A DNA stretch of 64,000 nt from VGLO01 sp964599285 (GTDB lineage Bacteria > Patescibacteriota > Minisyncoccia > Minisyncoccales > Staskawiczbacteraceae). Positions 24,030-32,262 of the stretch are shown piece by piece. The position numbers and the translations under genes are program-made. Each line of letters begins with the position of its first letter. Position 1 is the first letter of the stretch. The DNA lies in assembly GCA_964599285.1 (NCBI GenBank), contig CAZREI010000003.1:6444-70443 (forward strand). Direction: 5' to 3'. The notes under the pieces are model-generated. The model was not told where the DNA came from. It searched no databases and was given only the letters and a program-made list of their open reading frames with translations.

Positions 24030-24353
24030 ATGATATCATACGAGGATTTTAAAAAATTAGAAATAAAAATTGGGACTGTGGTTTCGGCTCAAGCCATCGA
24101 AGGGTCGGACAAGTTAGTCAAACTGATGATTGGTTTTGGCGACCACCAGCGCCAGATTGTCGCCGGCATTGCCCAAAGCTTTCCCGATGTTTCAGTGCTG
24201 GTTGGCAAACAAATGCCGGTGGTGGTAAATTTGGAACCAAAAATGCTCAAAGGCGTGGAAAGCCAGGGAATGATTTTGGCAGCAAGTAACGAAGGCCAGC
24301 CGGTGTTATTGAAACCGGAAAAAGAAGTCCCACCCGGCAGTTTAGTCAAATAG
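24030..24353 (+). CDS. tRNA-binding OB-fold protein (MetRS C-terminal/CsaA/Trbp111-like)
   Basis: 107 residues from ATG 24030; the longer frame starts in the palindromic spacer. The domain is EMAP/tRBD-like: FKKLEIKIGTVVSAQAIEGS (pieces of the first strands), DKLVKLMIGFGDHQRQIVAGIAQ, VVVNLEPKMLKGVESQGMIL and a C-terminal PGSLVK. It matches the C-terminal domain of methionyl-tRNA synthetase, and stand-alone versions dimerise and bind tRNA elbows. No synthetase is encoded nearby, so it is a free-standing chaperone- or tRNA-binding protein or supplies the missing domain of a MetRS elsewhere. Confidence 0.92.
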   Translation: MISYEDFKKLEIKIGTVVSAQAIEGSDKLVKLMIGFGDHQRQIVAGIAQSFPDVSVLVGKQMPVVVNLEPKMLKGVESQGMILAASNEGQPVLLKPEKEVPPGSLVK

Positions 24354-24377
24354 TTTACATATAGTCTACGTAACGAG

Positions 24378-24419
24378 AACATACCATAATTTTCGCGATC
24401 GCGAAAATTATGGTATGTT
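24378..24419. terminator. 42-bp palindromic terminator, family T copy 1
   Basis: A perfect palindrome, ACATACCATAATTTTCGCGA mirrored around CGCGATCGCG, followed by TTTTTATTT. A close relative at 58309-58346 differs by a compensated change in the stem (T-A to C-G), so both are copies of one element. Confidence 0.88.
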
Positions 24420-24476
24420 TTTATTTATCCACAGATGGTTAGCAAATCTTTATGGTAACATTAAAAAATTCTATTT

Positions 24477-24505
24477 TTGACTTACCAAAATACTTTTGTT
24501 AAGAT
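24477..24505 (+). promoter_or_regulatory. Promoter for HTH regulator gene, near-leaderless
   Basis: TTGACT, an exact 17-bp spacer and TAAGAT. The -10 box ends 9 bp before the ATG at 24515, so transcription should start within a few bases of the start codon. Confidence 0.65.
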
Positions 24506-24514
24506 TTTAGGATT

Positions 24515-25123
24515 ATGGAAGAAAATAAAGGCATAAAAGTAACCAACGCTGTCTATAGGATTTTGGATTGCCTGCCAGATTCTGACCCCTTAAAAAATAA
24601 GGCCAAAGAGAAAGCGTTGGCTATTTTGGAAAACCTGACGCTGGTTTTCAGTGCCCAAGACTGGGTTTCTTTTCAAAAGGAAAAAGCAGCGGCCAGCGTC
24701 ATGGATGACATTGGTATTTTGCAAGGCTACCTTCAAGTCGGGCGAGACCAGGGCTGGATAGATGCCATGAACTTTTTGATTATTACCAAAGAGTACCAGT
24801 CTATTAAAAACAGCATTGTGCCGCCAAGAGGACTGATAAAGCAAAGCTTGCAGATTGCCCAGGCAACGGTTAAAGAGGCGCCAAGGGTTGCCCCAGCAAT
24901 TAGCACGCAAGCCGGATATATGCAAAGTGAAAAATCTTCAAAGCGGCAGCGGAAAATTTTAGAGATACTGCAAAAAAGAGAAAAAACTCAAGTTTCAGAT
25001 ATCATAAAAGAGTTGCCCAATATCACCAAAAGAACGATCAGGAGAGATTTAGATGATTTGCTAAAGAGCGGTAAAGTTGCAAGGATGGGGGAATGGAATC
25101 AGATTTTTTACCAAATAAAGTAG
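24515..25123 (+). CDS. DeoR-type helix-turn-helix regulator (202 aa)
   Basis: The C-terminal ~65 residues are a winged helix of the DeoR type: KRQRKILEILQKREKTQVSD, ELPNITKRTIRRDLDDLLKS and GKVARMGEWNQIFYQ. The N-terminal ~130 residues are helical and partly hydrophobic (NAVYRILDCLPDSDPLKNKA, AAASVMDDIGILQGYLQVG), with no recognisable ligand domain. As I recall, this layout recurs in CPR genomes and is not the classical sugar-phosphate-sensing DeoR architecture. It lies three bases before hairpin element A4 and upstream of the ECF sigma gene, and may regulate its surroundings. Confidence 0.75.
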   Translation: MEENKGIKVTNAVYRILDCLPDSDPLKNKAKEKALAILENLTLVFSAQDWVSFQKEKAAASVMDDIGILQGYLQVGRDQGWIDAMNFLIITKEYQSIKNSIVPPRGLIKQSLQIAQATVKEAPRVAPAISTQAGYMQSEKSSKRQRKILEILQKREKTQVSDIIKELPNITKRTIRRDLDDLLKSGKVARMGEWNQIFYQIK

Positions 25124-25126
25124 GCA

Positions 25127-25297
25127 CTTTGAATCCCGAAACGGACAATAAAAAGAATATTTCTTGTCTTCCCCCAATTTTTGGCTATAAATTCGCTACA
25201 ATTTTTCGGCGGAGCCGTTGGCTAAGCCGAAAAATTCTATCAAATTTCTATCTCAAAAATTGGGGGAAATCCAAAGAAACCATTTCGGGATTCAAAG
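25127..25297 (+). mobile_element. Hairpin element family A, copy A4
   Basis: Termini CTTTGAATCCCGAAACGG and CCATTTCGGGATTCAAAG (pairing continues outward as CACTTTG/CAAAGTG). Relative to other copies the ends carry CCCG/CGGG in place of TACG/CGTA, a paired change that keeps the stem. The centre is GGCGGAGCCGTTGGCTAAGCC, identical to A6. It starts 3 bp after the preceding stop codon. Confidence 0.88.
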
Positions 25298-25370
25298 TGA
25301 TAGGACATTTCATAAATTTAAAAAATGTCCTATCAATAATAATTTGTCCTACCATTTGTCCTATCATTTG
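25298..25370. promoter_or_regulatory. Four TGTCCTATCA iterons upstream of the ECF sigma gene
   Basis: TGATAGGACATTT (25298-25310) is inverted relative to AAATGTCCTATCA (25323-25335). Two more direct copies follow: TTTGTCCTACCA and TTTGTCCTATCA (25343-25366). Spacing of the last two is 14 bp. They lie about 40-110 bp upstream of the sigma-gene promoter, so they could be activator or repressor sites, or a short tandem expansion next to element A4. Confidence 0.5.
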
Positions 25371-25405
25371 AGTCAGTTTTCCTAACGTAATCCTATTGGT
25401 TATTG

Positions 25406-25434
25406 TTGCTTTTATTGCTTATTTATGGTATAGT
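25406..25434 (+). promoter_or_regulatory. Promoter of ECF sigma gene, near-leaderless
   Basis: TTGCTT, an exact 17-bp spacer and TATAGT. The -10 box ends 12 bp before the proposed ATG at 25447, leaving a leader of about 6 nt and no room for a Shine-Dalgarno. It resembles a housekeeping promoter rather than an ECF autoregulated one. Confidence 0.6.
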
Positions 25435-25446
25435 TTAAGATTATTT

Positions 25447-25950
25447 ATGGATTATAAACGGGAACAATTTAGCCTTATTTACGATCAATATATTGAAAAA
25501 ATATATCGGTTTGTATACTTAAAGGTAAATTCAGAAGAAGTAGCACAGGACATTACTTCTAAGGTATTCTTAAAGGGTTGGGAATCCTACCAAAAACAGC
25601 CTGAAATTAAAAATCCTGGAGCTTTTTTATACCAGATTGCCAGGAATTCAGTCATAGACCATTACCGAGAAAAGGGTAGGACAAAAATAGTTTCTCCAGA
25701 AAGCGTCCAAGAAATGGCTGACAAAACCAATATATTTGAAAGGGCTGTTTTAAATGCGGACATTGAAGCTATAAAGTCTGCTATTTTTAAGCTTAAGAAA
25801 GAGCATCAGGATGTCCTTATCTGGTACTATTTGGAGGATATGTCCGCCGAGCAAATATCGGACATTCTGGAAAAACCAGCTGGTACGGTAAGGGTTATGA
25901 TCCATCGGGGGCTGGAAGCATTGAAAAATGAACTAAATCAGCAATCCTAA
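25447..25950 (+). CDS. ECF (extracytoplasmic function) RNA polymerase sigma factor
   Basis: 167 residues starting MDYKREQFSLIYDQY; an upstream in-frame ATG at 25396 would overlap the promoter. Region 2 is visible as FSLIYDQYIEKIYRFVYLKV, ITSKVFLKGWESY and NPGAFLYQIARNSVIDHYR, and region 4 as LKKEHQDVLIWYYLEDMSAE and EQISDILEKPAGTVRVMIHR. Length and lack of region 3 are typical of ECF sigma factors, which redirect transcription in response to envelope signals. The next gene encodes a membrane protein likely to be the anti-sigma partner, separated only by composite repeat C2, with the giant surface protein after it. Confidence 0.93.
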   Translation: MDYKREQFSLIYDQYIEKIYRFVYLKVNSEEVAQDITSKVFLKGWESYQKQPEIKNPGAFLYQIARNSVIDHYREKGRTKIVSPESVQEMADKTNIFERAVLNADIEAIKSAIFKLKKEHQDVLIWYYLEDMSAEQISDILEKPAGTVRVMIHRGLEALKNELNQQS

Positions 25951-26106
25951 GGAGTAATCACGAATATACAAATTTACGTTAATATACCAATATACAAATG
26001 TGCTGGATTGCCACGTCGCTTCGCTCCTCGCAATGACGGACAGAACGGATTTGTATATTGGTAAAATTTGTATATTGTTCTAAATTTGTATATTCGTGAT
26101 TACTCC
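25951..26106. repeat. Composite palindromic element, copy C2, with inverted REP-like core
   Basis: Ends GGAGTAATCACGAATATAC and GTATATTCGTGATTACTCC as in C1. The core (26006-26039) is REP-like copy R6 in the opposite orientation (GATTGCCACGTCGCTTCGC...CAATGACGG). It starts at the base after the sigma-gene stop codon. Inner arms differ from C1 but keep the AATATACAAAT words. Confidence 0.9.
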
Positions 26107-26145
26107 GTTATGTAACAAAAAAGTAGGTTTGGCGTCATCATCGTA

Positions 26146-26970
26146 ATGACCGAGAAAGAACTCATTTCCAAACTCCAGGAACTCAAACAAATCAAACCCA
26201 GCAAAAGCTGGGCTCTTTCGGTTAAAATGAGCATTTTGGATACTCCAGCAGTGCAAGCCAATCCTATGTCCCAGCCAACCGGCCGCTGGGCGTTTTCTGA
26301 TTCGGTAAAGTTTCTCTACCAAAGAAAAATGGCTTATGCTTTCGCGGCCTTATTGCTGGTGATTGCAGGACTGACCAGCGTTATGAACTATACGATTCCA
26401 AAACCGGCAACCGTCGCTCAAAACCAGGTCAATGGTTCAAAGCAATCAGCCTCGGCTTTGGCAGCAGAAGCGGCCTTAAAAAACAGCGTTGAAGCTTTCA
26501 AAATGAAATCGCAGAACTTGGCCCAGACCATAAAATATAATCCCAAAAATGCGCCGGTAGCGATACAAGAAATAAAAGACGCGGCTAAACATTTGACCGA
26601 CGCGATCCAAAAAAATCCACAATTAGCAAAAACCGTCGCTCTGGATATTAACAACAGCAACAAAACTTACTTGGATGTACTGGCTGGTAGCGCGAGAGAT
26701 GAAGTAAAGCAAGATGTTTCCGATACCCTTGAAAAGACTCTGGTTAAACAGTTGATCGAGGACGCGAGGAATGAATCCTTAACCCCGGATCGCAAGGCTG
26801 TGGTAGATATGGCGGAAACACTTGAGGCAAAGGGTGATTATGCTAATGCATTGGTAAATATGTTAGTATTGGAAAATGGCAGTAAACCTTCAGATAGTAA
26901 AGAAGATAATAAAGCAACTCCCAGCCCAACAGACAGTCCGGATAACAATAACGTAAATGCGCATAATTGA
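26146..26970 (+). CDS. Membrane protein, probable anti-sigma/DUF5667-like partner
   Basis: 274 residues: a cytoplasmic N-terminus of ~60 residues with MTEKELISKLQELKQIKPSK and WALSVKMSILDTP, one membrane helix (about 62-80: MAYAFAALLLVIAGLTSVM), then an extracytoplasmic helical domain rich in Lys, Ala and Asn (about 100-245) and a disordered Ser/Pro/Asn tail. This is the architecture of proteins encoded after ECF sigma genes in many CPR genomes (DUF5667-like). I infer that the N-terminus binds the sigma factor and the outer domain senses envelope state. No zinc-binding ASD motif (H-x3-C-x2-C) is visible. Confidence 0.7.
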   Translation: MTEKELISKLQELKQIKPSKSWALSVKMSILDTPAVQANPMSQPTGRWAFSDSVKFLYQRKMAYAFAALLLVIAGLTSVMNYTIPKPATVAQNQVNGSKQSASALAAEAALKNSVEAFKMKSQNLAQTIKYNPKNAPVAIQEIKDAAKHLTDAIQKNPQLAKTVALDINNSNKTYLDVLAGSARDEVKQDVSDTLEKTLVKQLIEDARNESLTPDRKAVVDMAETLEAKGDYANALVNMLVLENGSKPSDSKEDNKATPSPTDSPDNNNVNAHN

Positions 26971-27566
26971 TACAATCTATCGTGCTTTTGCGCCCATCCG
27001 TCATTGCGCAAAGTCGCGAGCGAGGCCAGCTTTGCTGAATCGCCCGACTCAGGCGCACCGAAGCAATCTTATTTTTGTGAGATAGATTGCCGCGTGTCCG
27101 GCTTGCGAACCGGCACTCGCAATGACGAGAGAAGAGTTACTAATTAAAAATTGGATAAGTCGCTGGGTTGTGGTCATTACGTAAGATTGCAACCGAAAGC
27201 GCTCTTAATGGCTTTGTTTTTCTCTCGTTTAATACCTTGAATTACGAAATGCTTTCGAGGTATTTTTCCAGAATTTGGAGATAGAAATTTGATAGAATTT
27301 TTATGCTTAGCCACGCATAAGCATAAAAATTATAGCGAATTTATAGCCCAAATTCTGGAAAAAGACCCGAAAAAAGCATTTAAATGTGCATTTTGTAATT
27401 TAAGGTTTAATACGTTAGGAAAATAAGGGCATTAAGAGACAATAAGGTCGACGCGACGAGAAAAACACATAACACAAAAAACAAAAATCCCAAGAATTAC
27501 CAATCACATTGAGTTACAAATTCGTAATTCGGTAACATTCGTAATTCGTAGGATATTATATTAAAA
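26971..27566. repeat. Long repeat-filled spacer before the surface-protein gene
   Basis: About 600 bp without a gene. It holds REP-like copies R7 (26998-27070, expanded centre) and R8 (27084-27128, inverted), element A5 (27235-27405), and flanking dyads: GCTCTTAATGGC mirrored by GGCATTAAGAGAC-like sequence, and TTTTTCTCTCG mirrored by CGACGAGAAAAA. Just before the gene come CGTAATTCG-type words and a possible -10 box TATTAT (27554-27559), which ends 7 bp before the ATG. Confidence 0.75.
27235..27405 (-). mobile_element. Hairpin element family A, copy A5 (inverted), with 7-bp target duplication
   Basis: CCTTGAATTACGAAATGC at the left end pairs with GCATTTTGTAATTTAAGG at the right, which here contains a small TAAATGTG insertion. 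The interior blocks are in reverse orientation relative to the other copies (GAGATAGAAATTTGATAGAA first). TTTAATA lies directly outside both ends (27228-27234 and 27406-27412), a perfect 7-bp target duplication. Confidence 0.9.
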
Positions 27567-30500
27567 ATGAATATTAAACAAACAATTATCACAGCCACGG
27601 TCGCTTTGACTATGGTTGCCATGATTGCTCCTTTGTCTGCTGGCGCCGTTACCACGGCTGATTTGCAGGCTCAGATTGCAGCCTTACAGGCTCAATTGAA
27701 TGCACAGAACCAGGTTCAAGGTTCCAGCAACGTGCCTTCAGCTTGTGTTGGCATCACCTTCACCAGAAACTTGAGAATACATTCGATTGGTGCAGATGTA
27801 AGATGCTTACAAGCAGCTATGAATGCTTTAGGCTACACAGTTTCAGCATCGGGAGCAGGCTCAGTTGGCAATGAAACAACTACCTTTGGTCCAAAAACCT
27901 TGGTAGCGGTTAATCATTGGCAAGTAGCCGTGTTAGGATCATCTGCAACACAGTTTGGTCCTTTGTCACGAGCTAAATTAAACGCTTGGTTGGCTGGTTT
28001 GACAACCGGCAATACCGGAAATACTGGTAACACCGGAAACACTGGCAATACCGGAAATACCGGAACCCAGGGTTCTGGTCCAGTTACCGTTGCCCTTTCT
28101 GCCGACAACCCAAATGCGGGAGTTATCGTTGGAGGTCAGGCAACTGCTGATTTATTGCATGTTACCTTTTCGGGTAGCGGCACCGTTACTTCTTTGATGC
28201 TGACCCGCTCTGGTGTTTCAGATCAAAACACTCTGACAAATGTTTATTTGTATGATGGAAACACCCGTATTACTGATGGGTACTCTTTCAATATAAATGG
28301 AACGCTTGTTATGAACGGTCTTAACATCACCGTAGCAGGATCTCACGAAATTTCCGTAAAAGCCGACGTCGCTTCTCTTAACGGAAGCGCAACCGTTGCC
28401 GTTGCAGTAACCAGTTACACGGTTAATAACACAGCAACTCCGGTAACTGTTCAAGGCACCACTTTTGCAGTTATTAGCGGTTCTACGCTGGCCACAGCTT
28501 ATCTTGGCGCTAATACCGTATACAACAGCAACACCCAAGTAACCGTAAATGCTGGCACATCAGGATACACATTCTGGTCAGCTCCTTTACAGATTAACAC
28601 AAGAGCTATTTGGTTAAAGACCGCAGCCTTCAAAATGGTAGGCTCCGCTCCTTCAGATGCTCTTTCAAATCTGAAAGTGTTTATTGACGGCGTTGACACC
28701 GGCAAAATCGGCACCGTGGTGGCTATTAATGGCTCAAATTACGTAGTGTTTGATTTGACATCGGCCCCAATAAGTCTGGCCACCGGTTCACACACGGTTG
28801 ACATGAGAGCTGATATCCAAAAAGGAACCAACAGAACCGTTCAAATATCAGTTCAGCAAGCTTCTGACTTCACTATTTTTGATCCGCAAATCGGCGTTAA
28901 TATCGCTTTGTTGGGCGCCAGCGGAGCGGCTTTCAGTACCAACACCGGAGCTAACGTCATGATAGCTACTGGTTCAGCAACGGTTGTTGTAGATCCAGCC
29001 TTTAACGCTCAAACCAATATTTCTGGTGGGGCGGCAAATGCTGTAATTGGTAAATTTATCATCCATCCTTATGGAGAAGATGTTAAAGTTACCAGCTTGC
29101 AGGTTACGCCTACCTTGTCAAATTTGGCAAGCGTTGGAAGCGTTACTGTTGTTAACTCTGCCACATCGCAATCACTTACAGTTTCAAGTAATGCAGGCTT
29201 TGTAGTCGGCAATTCTGTTACTGTTACAAGTGCTACAGGGGCGGCAGTGGGAACGGTTACTGCTCTTACCGGCACAACTGGTATGACGGTTAACTTCACA
29301 ACAGCACCTGGTTCAACATCTGTAACACTGTACGTAAAAGACACGGGACTAAACAACGTAACATTGTACTTCAATGGTTCACAAGTCGGTTCACAGCAAA
29401 GTACCGCTACTTCAGGCAGTGCTCTTACTTACCAGCTTGGCTCTCAAATGATTGCTCCAGCCGGACAAGACAGTTGGATTGAAGTTAGGACAGATCTTCA
29501 GGGAAGCACCAATACTGCCTATGGAGCTGGCACCATTGTTGTAACTTTGCCTGCTGAAACTACCAATGCCCAGGGACAAAGCTCACAAAATACCGTGGGC
29601 GTTCCAACATCAGCAGTTTCAACCAACGGCCTTTCAATCCAGACTGGATTATTGGCTGTTTCAAAGAACTCGGCATACTTGAATCAAAGTATTTCTCCAA
29701 ATACGGCTGGTGTGAAAATTGGTTCATACATTATCCAGAACCAAAGCACATCTGAATCAATCAGATTGACATCATACAGCATTGTTACCGGAACCGGTAC
29801 TACTCCTACTAACAGCGGAGGAACTATCGGAGGAGGTTCTGGAGCCCCTACTATCAATAACTTCTCTGCGTTGAGAACATCTGATACTACCGGTTCAGGA
29901 GCAACTCCAATTCAGTTTTCGGGAACAGGTACTGGATTTACTTCAACTGATGTATTTTCAGTAAATGATACCTTGGCTCCGGGAGCTTCTATGATATTGG
30001 ATATTTTTGCCAATACCAGCACAGCTACCAGTGGAGGTATTACCACCACGCTTAACGTTACGTCAATTGGTTCAGTTGATAACATTTCAACTTCCAGCGG
30101 AGCAAAGAGCGGACAGATACTTACCTTGGGCACCGGCACCATTGCTAACCCACCAACTTTGGTAGTATCTTCAACTACTCCAGCTCAATACATTGCAACC
30201 GCGGGCGGAGCAACCAATGCCTCGCAAGCAACCTTTAACTTTGTTACTAATGGAAGCGGATCTGCGACCATCACCGAATTGAAGTTCACAGTTTCTGGTG
30301 GCGACGCATCTCCTTCTAACACGGTTACTAATGTTTGCGTAGGTTCAGTGTGTGCTCAACCAGTTGCGGGTACCGCGGATGTAACTGGTCTTAGCCTTGC
30401 TGTTCCAAACGGAGGCGGAGGACTGACTCAAAATGTTTTGATGTCATACTCTTCAGTTGGAACCACGGGACTTCCTCAACCATACAATTCAGCTGTTTCC

Positions 30501-31163
30501 CTTGCGTATGTTAAGTACACTTCAGGTGGAGTGACCAATACGCTTTGTACATCAACATTGGGTTGTACTGGAGGAGCTCACGATCCTATCTTGACAGCAG
30601 TTGCTGCTCCTACCTTAACCTTGGTAGGTTCTAAGCCTAGTCTAACCGTTGCCGTAGGTGGTAACGCCGGATTACAGCTTGGCCAAGAAAACAAGATTGG
30701 TGAAGTGACTGTTTCTGCTGATGCAAAAGGCAACATAAAAGTACAGCAAATTGTATTTAACCTTTCTGCAAGCGGATACTCAGGCAGTGCTCCTTCTTGG
30801 GCGACAACAGGTATGCGTCTTGCTAATGGTTCAACCACCATTACGGGTTCATACTGTACCGGTACTAACCCTGGCAGTGGTGCTAGCGTAGTAACTTGTA
30901 TCTTTAACAGCACCGGCGCAAGCGGAGGCTCGACAGGATACCAATACGACTACACGGTTGCCGCAGGTCAGTCACAAGTATTCAGCTTGTACGACACACC
31001 TTCTTCGGTGTCGTCAACTACCACGGTAAGCGTTTCGTCTTCAGTAACTCAAGGTTCTTTCTTGTGGGATGACACTTCAACGAATGGTGGAACTGGTTCA
31101 ACTGGTTTGACTGGTACCAACATTTACAACTTCCCAACCAACAGTTACTCAATTCACCAGTAA
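27567..31163 (+). CDS. Giant secreted surface protein with peptidoglycan-binding module (S-layer candidate)
   Basis: 1198 residues. A signal peptide (TIITATVALTMVAMIAPLSAGA) is followed by a short coiled coil (LQAQIAALQAQLNAQ), then a peptidoglycan-binding-1-like module at about 60-145 (RNLRIHSIGADVRCLQAAMNALG, then TTFGPKTLVAVNHWQ). A TGN tripeptide linker at about 147-166 follows, then roughly 1000 residues of Ser/Thr/Gly/Val-rich beta-sandwich sequence with few charges or cysteines. No C-terminal membrane anchor or sorting signal is seen, so attachment is presumably through the N-terminal module. Size, composition and its place after the sigma/anti-sigma genes suggest the main surface-layer or adhesin protein; that role is an inference. 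It ends at a strong terminator. Confidence 0.85.
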   Translation: MNIKQTIITATVALTMVAMIAPLSAGAVTTADLQAQIAALQAQLNAQNQVQGSSNVPSACVGITFTRNLRIHSIGADVRCLQAAMNALGYTVSASGAGSVGNETTTFGPKTLVAVNHWQVAVLGSSATQFGPLSRAKLNAWLAGLTTGNTGNTGNTGNTGNTGNTGTQGSGPVTVALSADNPNAGVIVGGQATADLLHVTFSGSGTVTSLMLTRSGVSDQNTLTNVYLYDGNTRITDGYSFNINGTLVMNGLNITVAGSHEISVKADVASLNGSATVAVAVTSYTVNNTATPVTVQGTTFAVISGSTLATAYLGANTVYNSNTQVTVNAGTSGYTFWSAPLQINTRAIWLKTAAFKMVGSAPSDALSNLKVFIDGVDTGKIGTVVAINGSNYVVFDLTSAPISLATGSHTVDMRADIQKGTNRTVQISVQQASDFTIFDPQIGVNIALLGASGAAFSTNTGANVMIATGSATVVVDPAFNAQTNISGGAANAVIGKFIIHPYGEDVKVTSLQVTPTLSNLASVGSVTVVNSATSQSLTVSSNAGFVVGNSVTVTSATGAAVGTVTALTGTTGMTVNFTTAPGSTSVTLYVKDTGLNNVTLYFNGSQVGSQQSTATSGSALTYQLGSQMIAPAGQDSWIEVRTDLQGSTNTAYGAGTIVVTLPAETTNAQGQSSQNTVGVPTSAVSTNGLSIQTGLLAVSKNSAYLNQSISPNTAGVKIGSYIIQNQSTSESIRLTSYSIVTGTGTTPTNSGGTIGGGSGAPTINNFSALRTSDTTGSGATPIQFSGTGTGFTSTDVFSVNDTLAPGASMILDIFANTSTATSGGITTTLNVTSIGSVDNISTSSGAKSGQILTLGTGTIANPPTLVVSSTTPAQYIATAGGATNASQATFNFVTNGSGSATITELKFTVSGGDASPSNTVTNVCVGSVCAQPVAGTADVTGLSLAVPNGGGGLTQNVLMSYSSVGTTGLPQPYNSAVSLAYVKYTSGGVTNTLCTSTLGCTGGAHDPILTAVAAPTLTLVGSKPSLTVAVGGNAGLQLGQENKIGEVTVSADAKGNIKVQQIVFNLSASGYSGSAPSWATTGMRLANGSTTITGSYCTGTNPGSGASVVTCIFNSTGASGGSTGYQYDYTVAAGQSQVFSLYDTPSSVSSTTTVSVSSSVTQGSFLWDDTSTNGGTGSTGLTGTNIYNFPTNSYSIHQ
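28005..28064 (+). repeat. 9-bp tandem repeat coding a Thr-Gly-Asn linker
   Basis: About 6.7 tandem units of AATACCGGA-type sequence encode repeating T-G-N between the wall-binding module and the beta-rich body. The units differ mostly at silent positions. In-frame gain or loss of units would change linker length without breaking the protein. Confidence 0.9.
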
Positions 31164-31207
31164 TCTGAATTGATTTCCCTTGCCTTTCTGGTACATTGGC
31201 TGAAGGG

Positions 31208-31249
31208 ATAAAATCAAAAAGCCGCCAATTGGCGGCTTTTTGATTTTAT
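31208..31249. terminator. Perfect 42-bp palindromic terminator after the surface-protein gene
   Basis: ATAAAATCAAAAAGCCGCC and its exact complement around AATT, with a T-run in the right arm. The -35 box of the next promoter lies inside this stem. Confidence 0.9.
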
Positions 31250-31257
31250 GATAGAAT
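31229..31257 (+). promoter_or_regulatory. Promoter of the beta-lactamase-like gene, overlapping the terminator
   Basis: TTGGCG, an exact 17-bp spacer and TAGAAT. The -10 box ends 6 bp before the ATG at 31264, predicting a leaderless mRNA. The -35 box lies in the right arm of the upstream terminator. Confidence 0.55.
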
Positions 31258-31263
31258 CAAAAA

Positions 31264-32262
31264 ATGAAGAAAATATTATTGGCTGTACTGTTTTCGATAG
31301 TATTAGTGGGCATAGGCGGTTTGATTGGATATGCCCTTGGTTTTAATTATGAACAGGAGGTTTTAAATAAAAAATTGGCGGTTATTCGGCCATTGCGTTC
31401 AAATGACTCGTCTTACAAGTTTATTAATCCCCTCCTTTTGTATATTATCCCTTCTTCTGACCAGCAGGCGGGACTTGTCTCTTTGAAAAATAAGCTTAGC
31501 GCGCTCATCAGCCAAAATAAAAAAGACGGTCTGGAAGACGCCTCAATATATTTTTCGGATCTGAATCATGGCCGATGGATTGGCATCAACCAAAACGATG
31601 CTTATAATCCCGCCAGCATGTTAAAAGTGGCGATCATGGTGGCCTATCTTAAAGATTCGGAAAACAATCCCAAGACCTTGAATCTGATGCTGACCTACAC
31701 CAAAAGCATAGATGATTTTGTCCGGCAGGACCAGTCTGACACTTTGTCTGAATTGAAAATCGGCGGCAGTTATCAAACTGGCGACTTAATCAATAAAATG
31801 ATTATTAACTCAGACAACGGCGCTGCCTATCTTTTGCTTAACAACATCAACCAATCAAGCATAGATTCCATTTTTACCGCGCTCAATCTGCAAAATCCCA
31901 ATGTCATCGGCAATAGCTACACTATTTCCCCGCGCGAATATTCATTTTTTTTCAGGATATTATATAGTGCCACTTATTTGTCTGAAACCGATTCCGAAAA
32001 GGCTTTAAAAATTCTTTCCGGAGCAACATTCAAAGAGGGGTTGAAGGGCTCAATTCCCGACACTGTTTTGGCAGCCCACAAATTCGGCGAACGCGTTATT
32101 AGTCCGCAAGAAGTTGAGCTCCACGATTGCGGCATTATTTATTATCCAAAAAATCCGTATCTACTATGCGTGATGACCAAGGGAAGTTCGCTGGATACTT
32201 TAAAAAACACTATCAAGGGCATTTCCCAAATTGTTTACCAAAATTACGCGAGTACACAGTAA
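31264..32262 (+). CDS. Class A beta-lactamase/penicillin-binding-like serine hydrolase, membrane-anchored
   Basis: 332 residues with an N-terminal anchor helix (about 4-26) and a class-A beta-lactamase fold. It has the catalytic SxxK (S118-M-L-K121 in NPASMLKVAIMVAYL), SDN-type loop S183-D-N185 (INSDNGAAYL), and HKFG (272-275) in place of KTG. No clear omega-loop ExxxN glutamate is visible, so true beta-lactam hydrolysis is doubtful. A peptidoglycan peptidase or similar wall enzyme is more likely. It converges with the O-antigen-ligase gene: the two stop codons abut at 32262/32263 with no terminator between them. Confidence 0.85.
   Translation: MKKILLAVLFSIVLVGIGGLIGYALGFNYEQEVLNKKLAVIRPLRSNDSSYKFINPLLLYIIPSSDQQAGLVSLKNKLSALISQNKKDGLEDASIYFSDLNHGRWIGINQNDAYNPASMLKVAIMVAYLKDSENNPKTLNLMLTYTKSIDDFVRQDQSDTLSELKIGGSYQTGDLINKMIINSDNGAAYLLLNNINQSSIDSIFTALNLQNPNVIGNSYTISPREYSFFFRILYSATYLSETDSEKALKILSGATFKEGLKGSIPDTVLAAHKFGERVISPQEVELHDCGIIYYPKNPYLLCVMTKGSSLDTLKNTIKGISQIVYQNYASTQ

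Noticed and set aside
25298..25370. CRISPR-like or plasmid-origin iterons
   Set aside because: There are only four short units, one inverted, with no replication gene nearby; a regulatory site or local expansion is more likely.
25093..25371. 92-aa open frame across element A4 and the iterons
   Set aside because: It starts inside the HTH gene and consists of repeat sequence.
28005..28064. CRISPR array or non-coding tandem repeat
   Set aside because: The unit is 9 bp, in frame within a coding sequence and encodes a linker.
31264..32262. Antibiotic-resistance beta-lactamase
   Set aside because: SxxK and SDN are present, but KTG is changed to KFG and no catalytic omega-loop glutamate is evident, so a wall hydrolase is more likely.
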